A stretch of DNA of 6,815 bases from the NCBI GenBank assembly GCA_017467225.1, contig JAFTSR010000215.1, forward strand, positions 1 through 6,815, given 5' to 3'. Positions within the stretch are counted from its first letter, which is position 1. The number at the start of each line of letters is the position of its first letter. Origin of the DNA: Clostridia bacterium. GTDB lineage: Bacteria; Bacillota_A; Clostridia; Oscillospirales; CAG-272. Of the stretch, positions 5,912 through 6,815 are shown in pieces. The notes under the pieces were generated by a model that saw only the letters and a program-made list of their open reading frames with translations, searched no databases and was not told the origin of the DNA. A program made the position numbers and the translations under genes.

Positions 5912-6815
5912 AGCTCCGCCTCCTCTCCGCGCAAGGCCCGAAGGCCGCAAAGAATGACGCGGTCTCGCTTTGCCAGCGGCAGCTTGGACGCCATCACGGT
6001 GCGGATAAACTCGCCCTTGAGCGAAACGTCGTACATATAATCCTCAGCGCGCAGCGCCAGGGTGGTGTGATCCTCCAGCTTGGCGGTAAAAAAGCGGTCG
6101 CGCAGCCACAGCGCCAGTCTGTCAGCATCGATCTCATGCTCCGGCAGGCACTCACCGCGCATATCCAGGAGCACCATATCACGCTCGGGAATGGATGCAA
6201 CCGCCTCTTGCATCCGCAGCTCAATGGCGTGCGCATCGTCCTCGGGCTGCACGCTTAGCGTCAAGCGATGCATCGTCCGACGGGCAATCGGCAAAAATTC
6301 ATGCCGCAAGCCGCCGTCGGGTGATACCTCCAAAAGCACCACGCCCTTTTCGCCGCACTCGTCAAAGCCGCGTCCCTCGGGACAGCCGCTGTAGCACCAA
6401 ACGCCATGCGCATCCAGACGGTCAGAGCGGTAAGAATGCTCGTGACCCAGCGCCAGATAATCAATTCCCTTGCCTGCCAGGCGCGGCAGCGACACCACGT
6501 CGCGTCCGACGGTCGCTGCCTGCGTGATCTGTCCGTGCAGCATGACAATGTGCAGCCCGTCCACGCGGGGCACGCTCTCGTACGTCGCGCTGTCAAAGCC
6601 GGACGTCGCGCTGACCGTAATGCTGACATGCTCGCACGGCAGCGACACGCTCGTCCATCCTTGTCCGCTCAGATCGACCCAGTTTTGCGGAATGCAATCG
6701 TCCGGGAAAATGGGTGGGACATCGCGGTCGTGATTGCCGCAGACGTAGAAAAACAAAATATCGGAATGCTGTGCGATCAGGGTGCCGACGTAGCGCCGTG
6801 TGCTTACCGTCACGC
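5908..6815 (-). CDS. SbcD/YhaO-like metallophosphoesterase, 5' end outside window
   Basis: This is the C-terminal part, about 302 residues, of a calcineurin-like phosphoesterase, probably an Mn-dependent DNA exo/endonuclease partnered with the ATPase downstream. The visible metal and catalytic motifs are GNHD (codons at 6738-6727), the HG of MLHGQ (His at 6537-6535), and GHEH (6447-6436). The metal-binding motifs that come first in the family (DxH and GDxxD) should lie upstream of the window, so roughly 50-60 residues are missing. The GTG at 6813 has no upstream context and falls inside the fold, so it is not the true start. After the phosphoesterase fold, residues about 180-300 of the fragment form a C-terminal capping region ending in a conserved-looking SLKGEF stretch, as in YhaO-type proteins. 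The stop TGA overlaps the GTG of the ATPase gene. The family assignment is firm. Whether it is closer to SbcD or YhaO is inference, with YhaO favoured by the partner's form. Confidence 0.92.
   Translation of the reverse strand, partial: VTVSTRRYVGTLIAQHSDILFFYVCGNHDRDVPPIFPDDCIPQNWVDLSGQGWTSVSLPCEHVSITVSATSGFDSATYESVPRVDGLHIVMLHGQITQAATVGRDVVSLPRLAGKGIDYLALGHEHSYRSDRLDAHGVWCYSGCPEGRGFDECGEKGVVLLEVSPDGGLRHEFLPIARRTMHRLTLSVQPEDDAHAIELRMQEAVASIPERDMVLLDMRGECLPEHEIDADRLALWLRDRFFTAKLEDHTTLALRAEDYMYDVSLKGEFIRTVMASKLPLAKRDRVILCGLRALRGEEAEL
5919..5924 (-). promoter_or_regulatory. Full-consensus ribosome-binding site for the GTG start of the ATPase
   Basis: AGGAGG on the minus strand lies 7 nt before the GTG at 5911, inside the last codons of the nuclease gene. 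Spacing and sequence are ideal. It supports a GTG start overlapping the upstream stop rather than the ATG at 5950, which lies upstream of this site. Confidence 0.92.

Noticed and set aside
4943..6040. A 365-codon open frame on the plus strand across the ATPase and nuclease genes
   Set aside because: It spans two real, overlapping genes on the opposite strand and shows no motif or initiation signal; its composition follows from antisense reading of Glu/Gln/Ala-rich coiled coil.
6811..6813. GTG at the window edge as start of the phosphoesterase
   Set aside because: The DxH and GDxxD metal motifs must come before GNHD, so the gene begins outside the window.
226..6815. Possible anti-phage defence system based on the SMC-like ATPase plus nuclease
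   Set aside because: The neighbours are housekeeping genes, composition looks uniform, and the pair resembles widespread core YhaO/YhaN-like proteins. Nothing in the sequence points to defence.

Overview
The window looks like a chromosomal stretch from a GC-rich member of the Firmicutes, most likely a clostridial gut-type lineage such as Oscillospiraceae or a relative; this is inference. The clues are the strong AGGAG/AGGAGG ribosome-binding sites, a textbook sigma-A promoter, a tRNA gene with an encoded CCA end, and proteins that resemble Bacillus/Clostridium families (PepF, YpsC, YhaO/YhaN). Coding DNA is GC-rich and the single intergenic region is very AT-rich. All genes lie on the minus strand, so transcription runs from high to low coordinates. 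All four protein genes end in TGA.

Reading in the direction of transcription: 6815-5908 holds the 3' part of an SbcD/YhaO-like metallophosphoesterase, cut by the window edge. It overlaps by 4 bp (GTGA) with a gene for an 894-residue SbcC/YhaN-like coiled-coil ATPase (5911-3227) that carries a two-helix membrane hairpin at the middle of its coiled coil. After 30 bp comes a THUMP-domain RNA methyltransferase of the YpsC/RlmL type (3196-1988). Its last 35 bp overlap the start of an M3-family oligoendopeptidase F (2022-226). The tight spacing suggests one operon, whose promoter lies outside the window. A GC-rich hairpin (206-177) follows pepF. Next are an A-tract region and a perfect TTGACA-17-TATAAT promoter (141-113), which drives a tRNA-Lys(UUU) gene (89-14).

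The first two genes probably work together as a nuclease/ATPase pair in DNA processing, possibly at the membrane. The methyltransferase (rRNA modification) and the peptidase (peptide turnover) look like housekeeping genes sharing the transcript. I see no mobile element, CRISPR array or defence cassette. The most notable points are the membrane hairpin in place of a zinc hook, the start-site corrections forced by the ribosome-binding sites, and the strong tRNA promoter packed directly behind the pepF hairpin.
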